Part shown: positions 1 to 6,359 of the stretch, piece after piece
Numbering within the stretch: position 1 is the stretch's first letter
Layout: the number at the start of each line of letters is the position of its first letter
NCBI GenBank assembly: GCA_021773655.1
Contig: JAJFJX010000001.1
Location: 1 to 9,705, forward strand
Length of the DNA stretch: 9,705 bases
Direction: 5' to 3'
Source of the DNA: Panacagrimonas sp.
Lineage (GTDB): Bacteria > Pseudomonadota > Gammaproteobacteria > Nevskiales > Nevskiaceae
The notes under the pieces: generated by a model
Seen by the model: only the letters and a program-made list of their open reading frames with translations
The model's database searches: none
What the model was told of the DNA's origin: nothing
Made by a program: the position numbers and the translations under genes

Positions 1-471
1 CAGGCATACCCCCTTGGGCTGTCCTGTGGTTCCGGAGGTGAAGGTGATCTTCGAGGTGCCGGGCGGCAGCTCGCACGGCGCGCTGTCAACGCGGTAGACG
101 ACCAGCTCGCCGATGCGCAGGTCGGTGGCCTGCGCCCTCAGGCCGGTGCGTGCGAGCAGCGCCGGTGACGCGATCAGACTGTCGATGCCCGCACACTCCA
201 TCGCATGACGCATCTGCGCCCGGGTGAAGAAGGTTGGCAGCGGCACCAGCGCCCGCCCGCAGGCGATCATCGCCAGGTCGCTGACGACCCAGTCGATGCC
301 GTTGTCGGCCAGCAGCGCCACCGCGCGCGGCGACAGCCGGCGCAGACCGGTGACGGCGGCATCCACCGCGGCCATGACTGCGCAGGCGTCGAGGTGGCGG
401 CGCCCCTCGCGCAGCACCGGGCGCAGATCCCGTCGTGCCCGGAGACGCAGGACTTCGAGCACCTGAGTCAT
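1..471 (-). CDS. AMP-forming acyl/aryl-CoA synthetase (ANL superfamily), N-terminal part, truncated by the window edge
   Basis: This is an acyl-activating enzyme that would use ATP to adenylate a carboxylate and then pass it to CoA or a carrier protein. The 157 visible residues run in frame to the window edge. They end in the ANL phosphate-binding signature TSGTTGQPKGV (residues 145-155), preceded by a typical stretch with ADNGIDWV and RALVPLPTFFT. The family is usually 450-650 residues, so most of the protein lies beyond position 1, including the adenine-binding and hinge motifs that would indicate substrate class. The ATG (471-469) overlaps the TGA of the upstream hemolysin-family gene as ATGA, and no clear Shine-Dalgarno precedes it, so translation is probably coupled. 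Its place behind a hemolysin-family gene suggests the two act on the same acyl substrate (inference). Family assignment is secure; substrate is unknown. Confidence 0.9.
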   Translation of the reverse strand, partial: MTQVLEVLRLRARRDLRPVLREGRRHLDACAVMAAVDAAVTGLRRLSPRAVALLADNGIDWVVSDLAMIACGRALVPLPTFFTRAQMRHAMECAGIDSLIASPALLARTGLRAQATDLRIGELVVYRVDSAPCELPPGTSKITFTSGTTGQPKGVCL

Positions 472-1178
472 GGCGCGCCCAGCGATGCCAGACAGGCCAG
501 GCGAAGTGGGGGCCAGACGCCCAGGCGGCGACTGCGCAGCAGGCTGGCATGCCCGGCGGCGACGTCGCCGATCATCACTGCGGGTTCGACCTCGTAGTAG
601 CTGCCCCAGTCCGATCGCTCTGCAGGCGGCAGGCAGTCCGGTCGCGCCGAGGCGATGCGGTACAGCGGCAGGCCCAGGCGCGCAAAGCCGTTGCACAGGG
701 GCGCCGAACCGGTGAACGCCACCCAGCGCGCGCCGCCCAGATACAGGTGCTCGGTGAGCACCGGAATCAGATCGCGCAATGCCCCCGGACCGGCGCCGGC
801 GAGGTTTCCGACCTCCACGATCTGCTCGCGGGACGCCGCGGTATCGAATGCCATTCGTATCGCGCGTTCCACCGGAACCGCGAGGTACTGCTCCAGAAAC
901 AGGCGCTCGTCCTGGGCCGGTCGCAGGCCGAAGGCGGCCCGCCACGGCTGCGCGTCGCTGCGCGACAAGCCGTACAGCCGGGGCATGAAGGTGCGAATGC
1001 GCGCGCCGTAGACCTCGGCGAACCGCTGTGCGATGAAGCGTTCCAGCGCCAGGCGACGTTCACCCTCCACCGGCTCCAGACGCAGTGCGCCGGCCTCGCG
1101 CGACTCGTCGATGATCGTGGGGGTGGATTCGAGGGCGGCAAACGCCTGAGCCCCCATAAGTCCAGCAGACAAGGACAT
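468..1178 (-). CDS. Thermostable hemolysin (delta-VPH) family protein, probable cytosolic acyl-transfer-type enzyme
   Basis: The 236-residue protein matches, by recognised sequence pattern, the family named after the thermostable hemolysin of Vibrio (Pfam T_hemolysin). Diagnostic pieces are RFAEVYGARIRTFMPRLYGL (52-71), FGLRPA and LFLEQYL (83-99), IVEVGNLA (120-127), ARWVAFTGSAPLCNGFARLG (150-169) and DWGSYYE (190-196). No convincing signal peptide or membrane segment is visible, so a cytosolic location is likely and the 'hemolysin' name may mislead. The E-V-G-N-L-A stretch followed by helix and W-V-x-F-T recalls GNAT or LuxI-like acyltransferases; this is an impression, not a demonstrated homology. 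The ATG at 1178 was chosen because GGAG lies 7 nt upstream; an in-frame TTG at 1184 is too close to that site. A sigma-54-type promoter lies about 55 nt upstream. The stop overlaps the ligase start. Confidence 0.85.
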   Translation of the reverse strand: MSLSAGLMGAQAFAALESTPTIIDESREAGALRLEPVEGERRLALERFIAQRFAEVYGARIRTFMPRLYGLSRSDAQPWRAAFGLRPAQDERLFLEQYLAVPVERAIRMAFDTAASREQIVEVGNLAGAGPGALRDLIPVLTEHLYLGGARWVAFTGSAPLCNGFARLGLPLYRIASARPDCLPPAERSDWGSYYEVEPAVMIGDVAAGHASLLRSRRLGVWPPLRLACLASLGAP

Positions 1179-1185
1179 GGCCAAA

Positions 1186-1189
1186 CTCC
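1186..1189 (-). promoter_or_regulatory. Shine-Dalgarno of the hemolysin-family gene
   Basis: GGAG on the minus strand sits 7 nt before the ATG at 1178. It decides between this ATG and the in-frame TTG at 1184, which would be only 1 nt away from the site. Confidence 0.6.
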
Positions 1190-1202
1190 AGAGCCGAAAG
1201 GT

Positions 1203-1217
1203 CCCGCCGGTGGCGGG
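1203..1217 (-). other. Hairpin in the predicted leader of the hemolysin-family operon
   Basis: CCCGCC-ACC-GGCGGG forms a perfect 6-bp GC stem with a 3-nt loop. It lies between the predicted sigma-54 start site (about 1221) and the Shine-Dalgarno (1189-1186). It would be near the 5' end of the mRNA and could stabilise the transcript. No U-tract follows, so it is not a typical intrinsic terminator. Confidence 0.45.
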
Positions 1218-1231
1218 CTGATCAGATTCGG

Positions 1232-1247
1232 AGCAAGCCTGGTGCCG
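1232..1247 (-). promoter_or_regulatory. Sigma-54 (RpoN) -24/-12 promoter for the hemolysin-family/ligase operon
   Basis: The minus strand reads CGGCACCAGGCTTGCT. This fits the known sigma-54 consensus (TGGCAC-N5-TTGCW) with one mismatch, C for the leading T. The invariant GG (1246-1245) and GC (1234-1233) are separated by exactly 10 nt. The predicted start is near 1221, giving a leader of about 43 nt before the ATG at 1178. Sigma-54 holoenzyme needs an AAA+ enhancer-binding activator, and one with an intact GAFTGA loop is encoded at 4850-6232. That this particular regulator acts here is inference from proximity. Confidence 0.75.
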
Positions 1248-1279
1248 TCACCCGTCGTCCCCGGATGGCGCGGCGATCA

Positions 1280-1305
1280 CGCTGAATCAGCGAATGTTTT
1301 CAGCG
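1280..1305. promoter_or_regulatory. Candidate enhancer (UAS): hexamer repeats TCAGCG/CGCTGA
   Basis: CGCTGAATCAGCG (1280-1292) is a dyad with 6-bp arms around one central base, followed 7 bp later by a third copy of the half-site, TCAGCG (1300-1305). The group lies about 60-85 bp upstream of the predicted sigma-54 start site, slightly close but compatible with an activator-binding enhancer. Dyad binding is usual for Fis-type helix-turn-helix regulators of the NtrC family. No experimental or comparative support is available here. Confidence 0.4.
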
Positions 1306-1331
1306 CAGGGCCATCGGCGTCGCAGCGCGGG

Positions 1332-1361
1332 GGCGATCGCCGCGAATTGCAGACCCTGCAA
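1332..1361. repeat. Two further dyads upstream of the sigma-54 promoter
   Basis: GGCGATCGCC (1332-1341) is a perfect 10-bp palindrome. TTGCAG-ACC-CTGCAA (1347-1361) is a perfect 6-bp inverted repeat with a 3-nt loop. They sit about 115 and 133 bp upstream of the predicted sigma-54 start, and just after the end of the binding-protein gene. The second could act as an mRNA 3' hairpin for that gene or as an enhancer site. No U-tract is present. Confidence 0.3.
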
Positions 1362-1393
1362 GGAATGTCGACCAAAGCTGCACGCCGCGGGAC

Positions 1394-1882
1394 TCATTCG
1401 GAAGACGGACAGGTGTACGCCCCGCCCTCGACCTCCAGGACCAGCAGCACGCGCAGGCCCTCGCGCGTGGCGCAGGCCGGCAGGTAGCCGAGCGCGCCTT
1501 CGGTGTCGCGCACGAAGCGCTTCACGGCCGCCTGAGACTGCAGCACATGAGGTGGCGCCACGCCCTGGAAGTACTGCCGGTTCCAGTAATCGAGCAGGGC
1601 CTCGGGAGGAACACCGAACACTGCCTGCGAAAAGGCCATGCGCAGCGGATCATCGGCCGGCAGGTTCACCGGGATCGCACGCGTATGACGGTCCCAGAAC
1701 AAGCGCTTGCGACGGTAGATCTGCGCCAGACGCTCCCGGTCCAGCGACTCGAAGCTGCTGCCCTGCCCGGTCACCACAACCAGCGAGCCGGCCTGCGCCA
1801 TCGGCATTGCCGCAGCCCAGCCCAGCAGCGTCAGAAGGATCGCCGGCCACCGGCGTCGCACACCGCGTCCCGGGGGGATCAT
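1394..1882 (-). CDS. Small periplasmic phosphate-binding-protein-like (PBP_like) protein
   Basis: The 162-residue protein begins with a clear Sec signal: RRR, a hydrophobic core (LLTLLGWAAAMPM) and an AQA|GS cleavage site near residue 31. The mature part has the pattern of the short PstS/PBP-like family: LAQIYRRKRLFW, IPVNLPADDPLRMAFSQAVFG, LLDYWNRQYFQG, and a GALGYL segment. At about 130 mature residues it is roughly half a classical two-lobed binding protein, as is usual for this stand-alone group. The ligand cannot be read from the sequence; 'phosphate' is only the family name. The start ATG (1882-1880) overlaps the stop of the upstream barrel gene as TGATG with no Shine-Dalgarno, so expression is probably coupled. 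A start further upstream (1948) is possible but would lie inside the barrel gene and lose the N-terminal signal. Confidence 0.8.
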   Translation of the reverse strand: MIPPGRGVRRRWPAILLTLLGWAAAMPMAQAGSLVVVTGQGSSFESLDRERLAQIYRRKRLFWDRHTRAIPVNLPADDPLRMAFSQAVFGVPPEALLDYWNRQYFQGVAPPHVLQSQAAVKRFVRDTEGALGYLPACATREGLRVLLVLEVEGGAYTCPSSE

Positions 1883-2937
1883 CAGAACAGCACGGCGAAA
1901 GACGCCAGCCAGCCGTCGCGGTAGCCGATGTCGTTTTGCCGGGCCCAACTGTGCTCGACCTTGTACATCACCCCCGGCTGCAGGCGATAGCTCAGGCCCA
2001 GCAGGGACACGGTCGGCGTGCTCGCCTGCGGCCCGATGCGCAGATACTCGTGGCGCGCCACCGCGAACACCCGCGATGCCAGCGGCAGCACCGCCTGCAG
2101 GTAAAAACCGCGCTCCTCCCGCGTGGCGGCGCTGCGGTCGACGACGCGCAGCACGTATTCACCGGACAGCTCGGCACCCCCACGCTGCCAGGCGAAATCG
2201 ACCCCGTACAGATTGCGGTGCGTGCCCCCCGCACTCTCCAGCTCGAAATTTGCGTAGGACAGACCCAGCTGGAAATCGGGCAGCAACACGGCGGCCAGAC
2301 GCACGCCCAAGGCCTCGCGAAAGGTGTCCAGCCCGGATTCGGGAGCAAGCTCCTCTCCGATCGAACCATAGACGGCGTACTCGAGGCCCTCGCGCAGCAG
2401 CGGCAGCACGCCGTGAAGCATCGCCCCGGTGGCATTGGTGGGAAACGTCGCCTCGGTGATCAGCGGTCGCGAGGTGGTCCAGGTCAGGGGCGCGGCATGG
2501 ACCGTGTTCCAGCGCCCGATCGGGGTCAGGAACTTGCCGACCCGCAACCTGCGCGCATCGTCGTGCGCGTAGTCCAGGTACAGCCGCTCGAGCACGACTT
2601 CCTCGGATTCCAGATCGTCCCGGCCGGGACCCAGTCGCAGCCCGCGCTCGAGTTCGAGCTCGGCAAAGGCCGATACCCGCCCCCCCCGGTCCCAGGACAG
2701 GAACGTGCTCAGCGCATCGAGGCTCGACACCGGCTCCAGACCGTCGGGGTCGGCAGCCACCGCTTCGGCGTAGCCCCCGATGCGCACACCGGTCCCCGCC
2801 AGCGCCACGCCCTGACCGAGCCGATAGCCCGGCGCGCCGTCATCGCCGGCGAGCCCGGGCACTGTGACCAGCAGCGACATCAGCAGCATGCCGGCAGCGG
2901 CAAACCCCGCCGGGATCCTGCGTCGCCTGGGGAGCAT
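1882..2937 (-). CDS. Outer-membrane beta-barrel (porin-like) protein
   Basis: The 351-residue protein has an N-terminal signal (RRRR at 4-7, hydrophobic stretch 12-27, cleavage near LAG at 29-31). Alternating amphipathic strands run throughout, and the protein ends in phenylalanine (SFAVLF), the usual recognition signal for the BAM machinery. A conserved-looking block VGKFLTPIGRWN (133-144) is followed by WTTSRPLI. I recognise it as an outer-membrane barrel but cannot name a specific family or substrate. The start is uncertain: ATGs at 2994 and 2949 are also in frame. I chose 2937 because it gives a compact signal peptide and because upstream codons (AAT, TCA, CTT, AGA, CAA) lack the GC-rich third positions seen downstream. 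It is transcribed with the binding-protein gene and is divergent from the kinase gene. Confidence 0.8.
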   Translation of the reverse strand: MLPRRRRIPAGFAAAGMLLMSLLVTVPGLAGDDGAPGYRLGQGVALAGTGVRIGGYAEAVAADPDGLEPVSSLDALSTFLSWDRGGRVSAFAELELERGLRLGPGRDDLESEEVVLERLYLDYAHDDARRLRVGKFLTPIGRWNTVHAAPLTWTTSRPLITEATFPTNATGAMLHGVLPLLREGLEYAVYGSIGEELAPESGLDTFREALGVRLAAVLLPDFQLGLSYANFELESAGGTHRNLYGVDFAWQRGGAELSGEYVLRVVDRSAATREERGFYLQAVLPLASRVFAVARHEYLRIGPQASTPTVSLLGLSYRLQPGVMYKVEHSWARQNDIGYRDGWLASFAVLF

Positions 2938-3086
2938 GATGGAATCCATGGATCTGAATTGTTCGGGTCTGGCGATAAGGCGTGACAGATTCATGCCAGC
3001 CCGACGGCGTCGTTGTTGGCATGATCGATGATCCGGTATCCGATCGTCGCATTCTGTCTGTTCGCTGCATTTCCCCGGCGCCTGCC
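2938..3086. promoter_or_regulatory. Divergent control region between barrel/binding-protein operon and two-component operon
   Basis: This region of about 149 bp is AT-richer than its neighbours. It contains the palindrome ATCCATGGAT (2944-2953) and an imperfect inverted repeat CGATGATC-N8-GATCGTCG (3026-3049, one mismatch). A weak sigma-70-like arrangement toward the kinase (TTGTTG near 3014, TATCCG near 3038) is visible but poor. I found no GG-N10-GC sigma-54 element here on either strand. Boundaries depend on the start codons chosen for the two flanking genes. Confidence 0.4.
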
Positions 3087-4853
3087 TTGACCATCCGTCG
3101 CACCCTGATGATCGCCTTCGCGCTGGTCGGCCTGTTGCCGGCCCTGGTGCTGGGCCTGCTGGCTTTCGAACGCAGCAGGGCGGCGCTGCACCGGGAGATC
3201 GGCCGGGCGGTCGAGCGTGCCGCCGCGGACGTCGCCGCGGACGTGGACGCGGTGATGCGCGAGCGGCTGCTCAACGCGGTCACCTGGCATCACCTGGAGG
3301 TGATGCAGGACCTGCGGCTGGGCGACGTCGACAAGCGCCTGTCGGCGTTCCTGGCCAACATGAAGGATCGTTACGCCGACGCCTATCGCCACCTCCACGC
3401 CATCGACCCCGCCGGGTCGATCATCGCCAGCAGCGACCCGCTGGCTCTGGGCCGGTCGATCCCGTCTGCCGGCGCGCAGCGGAGGCTGGGGCCGCCGGAC
3501 GACCACGTGCGCTTCGAACTGCCGACCTGGCCACGCCCGGGCCAGGTACAACTGCGCATCCGCTCCACGGTCGCTTCGCGCTTCACGCCGGGCGACATCG
3601 GCGAGCTGGTGATGGACCTGGACCCCGCCAGCCTCGAACACCTGCTGGACCGGATGTCGAGCCCGCAACGGCAGGCCTTGCTGCTCGACGCAGGCGGTCG
3701 CCTGATCGCCGCCTCGGCGGGCCTGCGGGGCGCCGGCCTGCTGCCGGGCCATTCGGCACGCCAGGACGGCGCGACGCAGCTTCAGCCCGCGACCCTGAGA
3801 CTGGCGGAGACGGTGCTCGGCGGTCCGGTGATCCAGGGCGCCGCGCTCACCGGCCTCGGCCATGCGGCGCTGGCCCGGGACTGGCAGACCTGGGTGCTGC
3901 ACAGTCGCGACGCCGCCCTGGCGCCGGTCCGCAAGATGGCAGCCTATTTCCTGATCCTGCTGGCGGCGGTGGGGCTGGCGACGCTGCTTGTCGCGCGCGG
4001 GGTGGCGTCGCGCATTGCACGCCCGGTGACCGCGCTGACCGACTACACCCGGGCCTATCTGGACCCGGGCGGACCGCCGTCGCCGCCACCACCGGCCAGC
4101 GGCGAGCTGGGGGAGCTGAGTCGCAGCTTCGTCGGCCTGGTGGGCGATCTGCAGACCTCGCAGGACACCCTGGTCAAGGCCTCGCGCCTGGCTGCGCTGG
4201 GCGAGGTCACGGCGCTGATGGCGCACGAGATCCGGACTCCGCTCGGCATCCTGCGCTCCGGGGCACAGATGCTCGCGGCCGAAACCGGGCTCAGCGCCGA
4301 GGGCCGCGAACTGCTCGGCATCATCGAAACCGAAACCGCACGGCTCAACCGCCTGGTCGCCACCATGCTCGACAACGCCAGGACCCAGCCCCCGCGCCGC
4401 AGGGCGCAGGACCTGTGCACGCTGGTCCGCCACGCCGCCACCCTGATGGCCATCGCCACCCGCAAGCAGGAGGTGCAGATCAGGCTCGATCTGCCCGCCT
4501 CGCCCCTCATCGTCAGTTGCGATGCCGAGCAGATCACACAGGTTCTGCTCAACCTGATCGTCAACGCCCTGCAGGCGATGCCCGGGGGCGGCGACATCCG
4601 CATCGGACTGCGCCCCGAACCCGACCGCGTGTGGGTCGATGTCGACGACCAGGGTCCCGGCATCACCGACGCCGACCGCGAGCGCCTGTTCGAACCCTTC
4701 GTGTCGCGCCGCCAGGGCGGTTTCGGCCTGGGTCTGGCGGTGGTCCGGCAGATCGTGCGCGGGCACGGCGGCGAGGCACGCGCCGGTGCCGCACCCGGTG
4801 GCGGCGCGCGGATGTCATTCTGGCTGTCCATGAGCGAGGAAACCGGATCATGA
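3087..4853 (+). CDS. Membrane-bound sensor histidine kinase, NtrB-like, partner of the sigma-54 regulator
   Basis: The kinase (588 residues from this start) would autophosphorylate on His and pass phosphate to the downstream regulator. It has a first membrane segment at about 8-27 (IAFALVGLLPALVLGLLAF), a periplasmic sensor region of about 250 residues, and a second membrane segment at about 285-303. A HAMP-like linker with a proline-rich insert (PPSPPPP, about 330-336) follows. The catalytic core has H-box MAHEIRTPL (His380), N-box LNLIVNALQAMP (Asn493), G1 DQGPGI (521-526) and G2 GGFGLGL (544-550). The sensor region was not recognised. The start is uncertain: GTG 2982, ATG 3021 and ATG 3108 are in frame. 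TTG 3087 gives a short basic n-region before the membrane helix, and upstream codons are AT-rich at third positions. No good Shine-Dalgarno precedes any of them. It overlaps the regulator gene by 4 nt. Confidence 0.88.
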   Translation: MTIRRTLMIAFALVGLLPALVLGLLAFERSRAALHREIGRAVERAAADVAADVDAVMRERLLNAVTWHHLEVMQDLRLGDVDKRLSAFLANMKDRYADAYRHLHAIDPAGSIIASSDPLALGRSIPSAGAQRRLGPPDDHVRFELPTWPRPGQVQLRIRSTVASRFTPGDIGELVMDLDPASLEHLLDRMSSPQRQALLLDAGGRLIAASAGLRGAGLLPGHSARQDGATQLQPATLRLAETVLGGPVIQGAALTGLGHAALARDWQTWVLHSRDAALAPVRKMAAYFLILLAAVGLATLLVARGVASRIARPVTALTDYTRAYLDPGGPPSPPPPASGELGELSRSFVGLVGDLQTSQDTLVKASRLAALGEVTALMAHEIRTPLGILRSGAQMLAAETGLSAEGRELLGIIETETARLNRLVATMLDNARTQPPRRRAQDLCTLVRHAATLMAIATRKQEVQIRLDLPASPLIVSCDAEQITQVLLNLIVNALQAMPGGGDIRIGLRPEPDRVWVDVDDQGPGITDADRERLFEPFVSRRQGGFGLGLAVVRQIVRGHGGEARAGAAPGGGARMSFWLSMSEETGS

Positions 4854-6232
4854 GTGAGCGCCGCGTGCTGGTCGTCGATGACGAGGCCAACATGCGCCGC
4901 GTGCTGGAGATCATGCTGTCGCGACGCGGATTCCGTACCGAAGCGGCCGTCGATGGGCGCGACGCGTTGGAACGCATGGCCGAGCAGCCGGCGGATCTGG
5001 TCATCACCGATCTGCGCATGCCGGAGGTCAACGGCATCGAGCTGCTGCGACAACTGCGCGCGGCTGGCAACGACGTACCGGTGATCGTCATCACGGCCCA
5101 CGGCACGCTGGAAACCGCGGTCGAGGCGATGCGGCTGGGCGCCTGCGACTACCTGCTGCGACCCTTCGACGTCGAGGCGCTGGACCTGGCCATCCAGCGG
5201 GTGTTCGCCAGCCGCGAAGTGCTGCGGCGCAACCAGTACCTGCGCCAGGAAGTGGATCGGCGCTGGACCGGCCTGGTGGGCGATGGCAGGCACATGCGCG
5301 AGGTTCAACGCCTGGTGGCGCAGGTCGGCCCCACCTCGGCAGCGGTGCTGATCTCGGGCGAGACCGGCACCGGCAAGGAAGTCGTGGCGCGGGCCCTGCA
5401 CGACGCCAGCCCGCGACGCGATCAGCTGTTCGTGGCCATCAACTGTGCGGCGCTGCCGCGCGACATGCTCGAAAGCGAGCTCTTCGGTCATGAAAAAGGT
5501 GCCTTCACGGGCGCCCTCCGGCAGCGCGTCGGCAAGTTCGAGCTGGCGCAGGGCGGCACGGTGTTCCTCGACGAGATCACCGAGATGCCGATCGACCTGC
5601 AGGCCAAGCTGCTCCGGGTCCTGCAGGAAAGCGAGGTGCAGCGCCTGGGCGGCAACCAGACCCTGCGGATCGACGCGCGCATCCTGTCGGCCACCAACCG
5701 GAGTCCGCGACAGGCGGTGCAGGACGGCAGGCTGCGCGAAGATCTCTACTTCCGGCTCAACGTGTTCAACATCCCGCTGCCGACGCTGCGTGAACGGCCC
5801 GAGGACCTGCCGGCCCTGGTCGAGCACCTGATGCGGCAGTCGCTCGGCCCGTCCGCACCGCTGCCCGAAGTGCCCGCCGAGGTGATGACGGCGCTCCAGC
5901 GATATCGCTGGCCGGGCAACGTGCGGGAGTTGCGCAACGTGGTCGAGCGCGCGCTGATCCTGGGTGGCGGCCGGGCGGTCGAACTGCGGGACCTGCGCCT
6001 GGAGCAGGACGCCGCGCCCCCGGCAGGGCCGGACATGGCCGGCCCCGAAGCAGCCGCAAACCCCGATCTGCGGCTGGATCCGGCCGTCGAGGCACTCGAA
6101 TCCCGGCTCATCACCGAGGCGCTGCGTCGCACCGGCGGCAACAAGGCACGGGCCTGCGCCCTGCTCCGGATCAGCGAGCGTTCGCTCTGGTACAAGATCA
6201 AGAAATACGGACTCGGCACCCCGCCCGACTGA
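4850..6232 (+). CDS. Sigma-54-dependent response regulator (NtrC family)
   Basis: The 460-residue protein has three domains: receiver (1-118), AAA+ sigma-54 activator (about 141-365) and a Fis-type helix-turn-helix at the C-terminus (about 420-455, TGGNKARACALLRISERSLW). The receiver has acidic residues D10/D11, phospho-acceptor D54 (ITDLRMP) and T82. The usual conserved lysine before PFD is arginine here (R104, YLLRPFD). The ATPase has Walker A GETGTGKE (170-177), the sigma-54 contact loop GAFTGA (217-222) and Walker B GTVFLDE (236-242), all intact. It should hydrolyse ATP to open sigma-54 promoters. The ATG overlaps the kinase stop as ATGA, and GAGGA lies 9 nt upstream. A likely target is the sigma-54 promoter at 1232-1247 (inference). 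Confidence 0.95.
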   Translation: MSERRVLVVDDEANMRRVLEIMLSRRGFRTEAAVDGRDALERMAEQPADLVITDLRMPEVNGIELLRQLRAAGNDVPVIVITAHGTLETAVEAMRLGACDYLLRPFDVEALDLAIQRVFASREVLRRNQYLRQEVDRRWTGLVGDGRHMREVQRLVAQVGPTSAAVLISGETGTGKEVVARALHDASPRRDQLFVAINCAALPRDMLESELFGHEKGAFTGALRQRVGKFELAQGGTVFLDEITEMPIDLQAKLLRVLQESEVQRLGGNQTLRIDARILSATNRSPRQAVQDGRLREDLYFRLNVFNIPLPTLRERPEDLPALVEHLMRQSLGPSAPLPEVPAEVMTALQRYRWPGNVRELRNVVERALILGGGRAVELRDLRLEQDAAPPAGPDMAGPEAAANPDLRLDPAVEALESRLITEALRRTGGNKARACALLRISERSLWYKIKKYGLGTPPD

Positions 6233-6359
6233 AGGGCTGCGCCACCTTCGATTCGACCGGCCCGGACCGCATCGCGGGGTGGGGCCGCCATCGACGGCGA
6301 TGTCCTTTCCGGTCAGCCGACCGCGACCGATGCACTGCAAAGGTCCCGACGGCACCGCT

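Noticed and set aside
1356..1378. Second possible sigma-54 element on the minus strand (CTTGCA preceded by GG)
   Set aside because: The GG and GC are 12 nt apart rather than 10, and the -24 box lacks the GGCAC core.
1179..1393. Riboswitch upstream of the hemolysin-family gene
   Set aside because: I compared the region by eye with cyclic-di-GMP, TPP and cobalamin consensus features. Some short GC hairpins are present but no conserved core matches.
1294..2985. 563-codon open frame on the plus strand opposite the barrel and binding-protein genes
   Set aside because: It is a shadow frame. The product is rich in Arg, Pro, Gln and Ala with no recognisable domain, while the minus strand here encodes proteins with signal peptides and family motifs.
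2982..3005. CTGGCATGAATCTGTCA on the minus strand as a sigma-54 promoter for the barrel gene
   Set aside because: The -24 half is fair, but the essential GC of the -12 element is missing (TC at that spacing).
2991..4766. 591-codon open frame on the minus strand opposite the kinase
   Set aside because: Same reason: composition is Gln/Arg/Gly rich and domain-free, and it would also overlap the barrel gene's control region.
6259..6323. Terminator between the convergent regulator and metallopeptidase genes
   Set aside because: Only weak stems are present (GGCCC/GGGCC around an 18-nt interior; CGGTC-AGCC-GACCG at 6310-6323), with no T-tract on either strand. A terminator may exist but I cannot support one.
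4055..6355. 766-codon open frame on the minus strand opposite the kinase and regulator
   Set aside because: Long antisense frames are common in high-GC coding DNA. The plus strand carries intact kinase, Walker and GAFTGA motifs, and the antisense product shows no family pattern.
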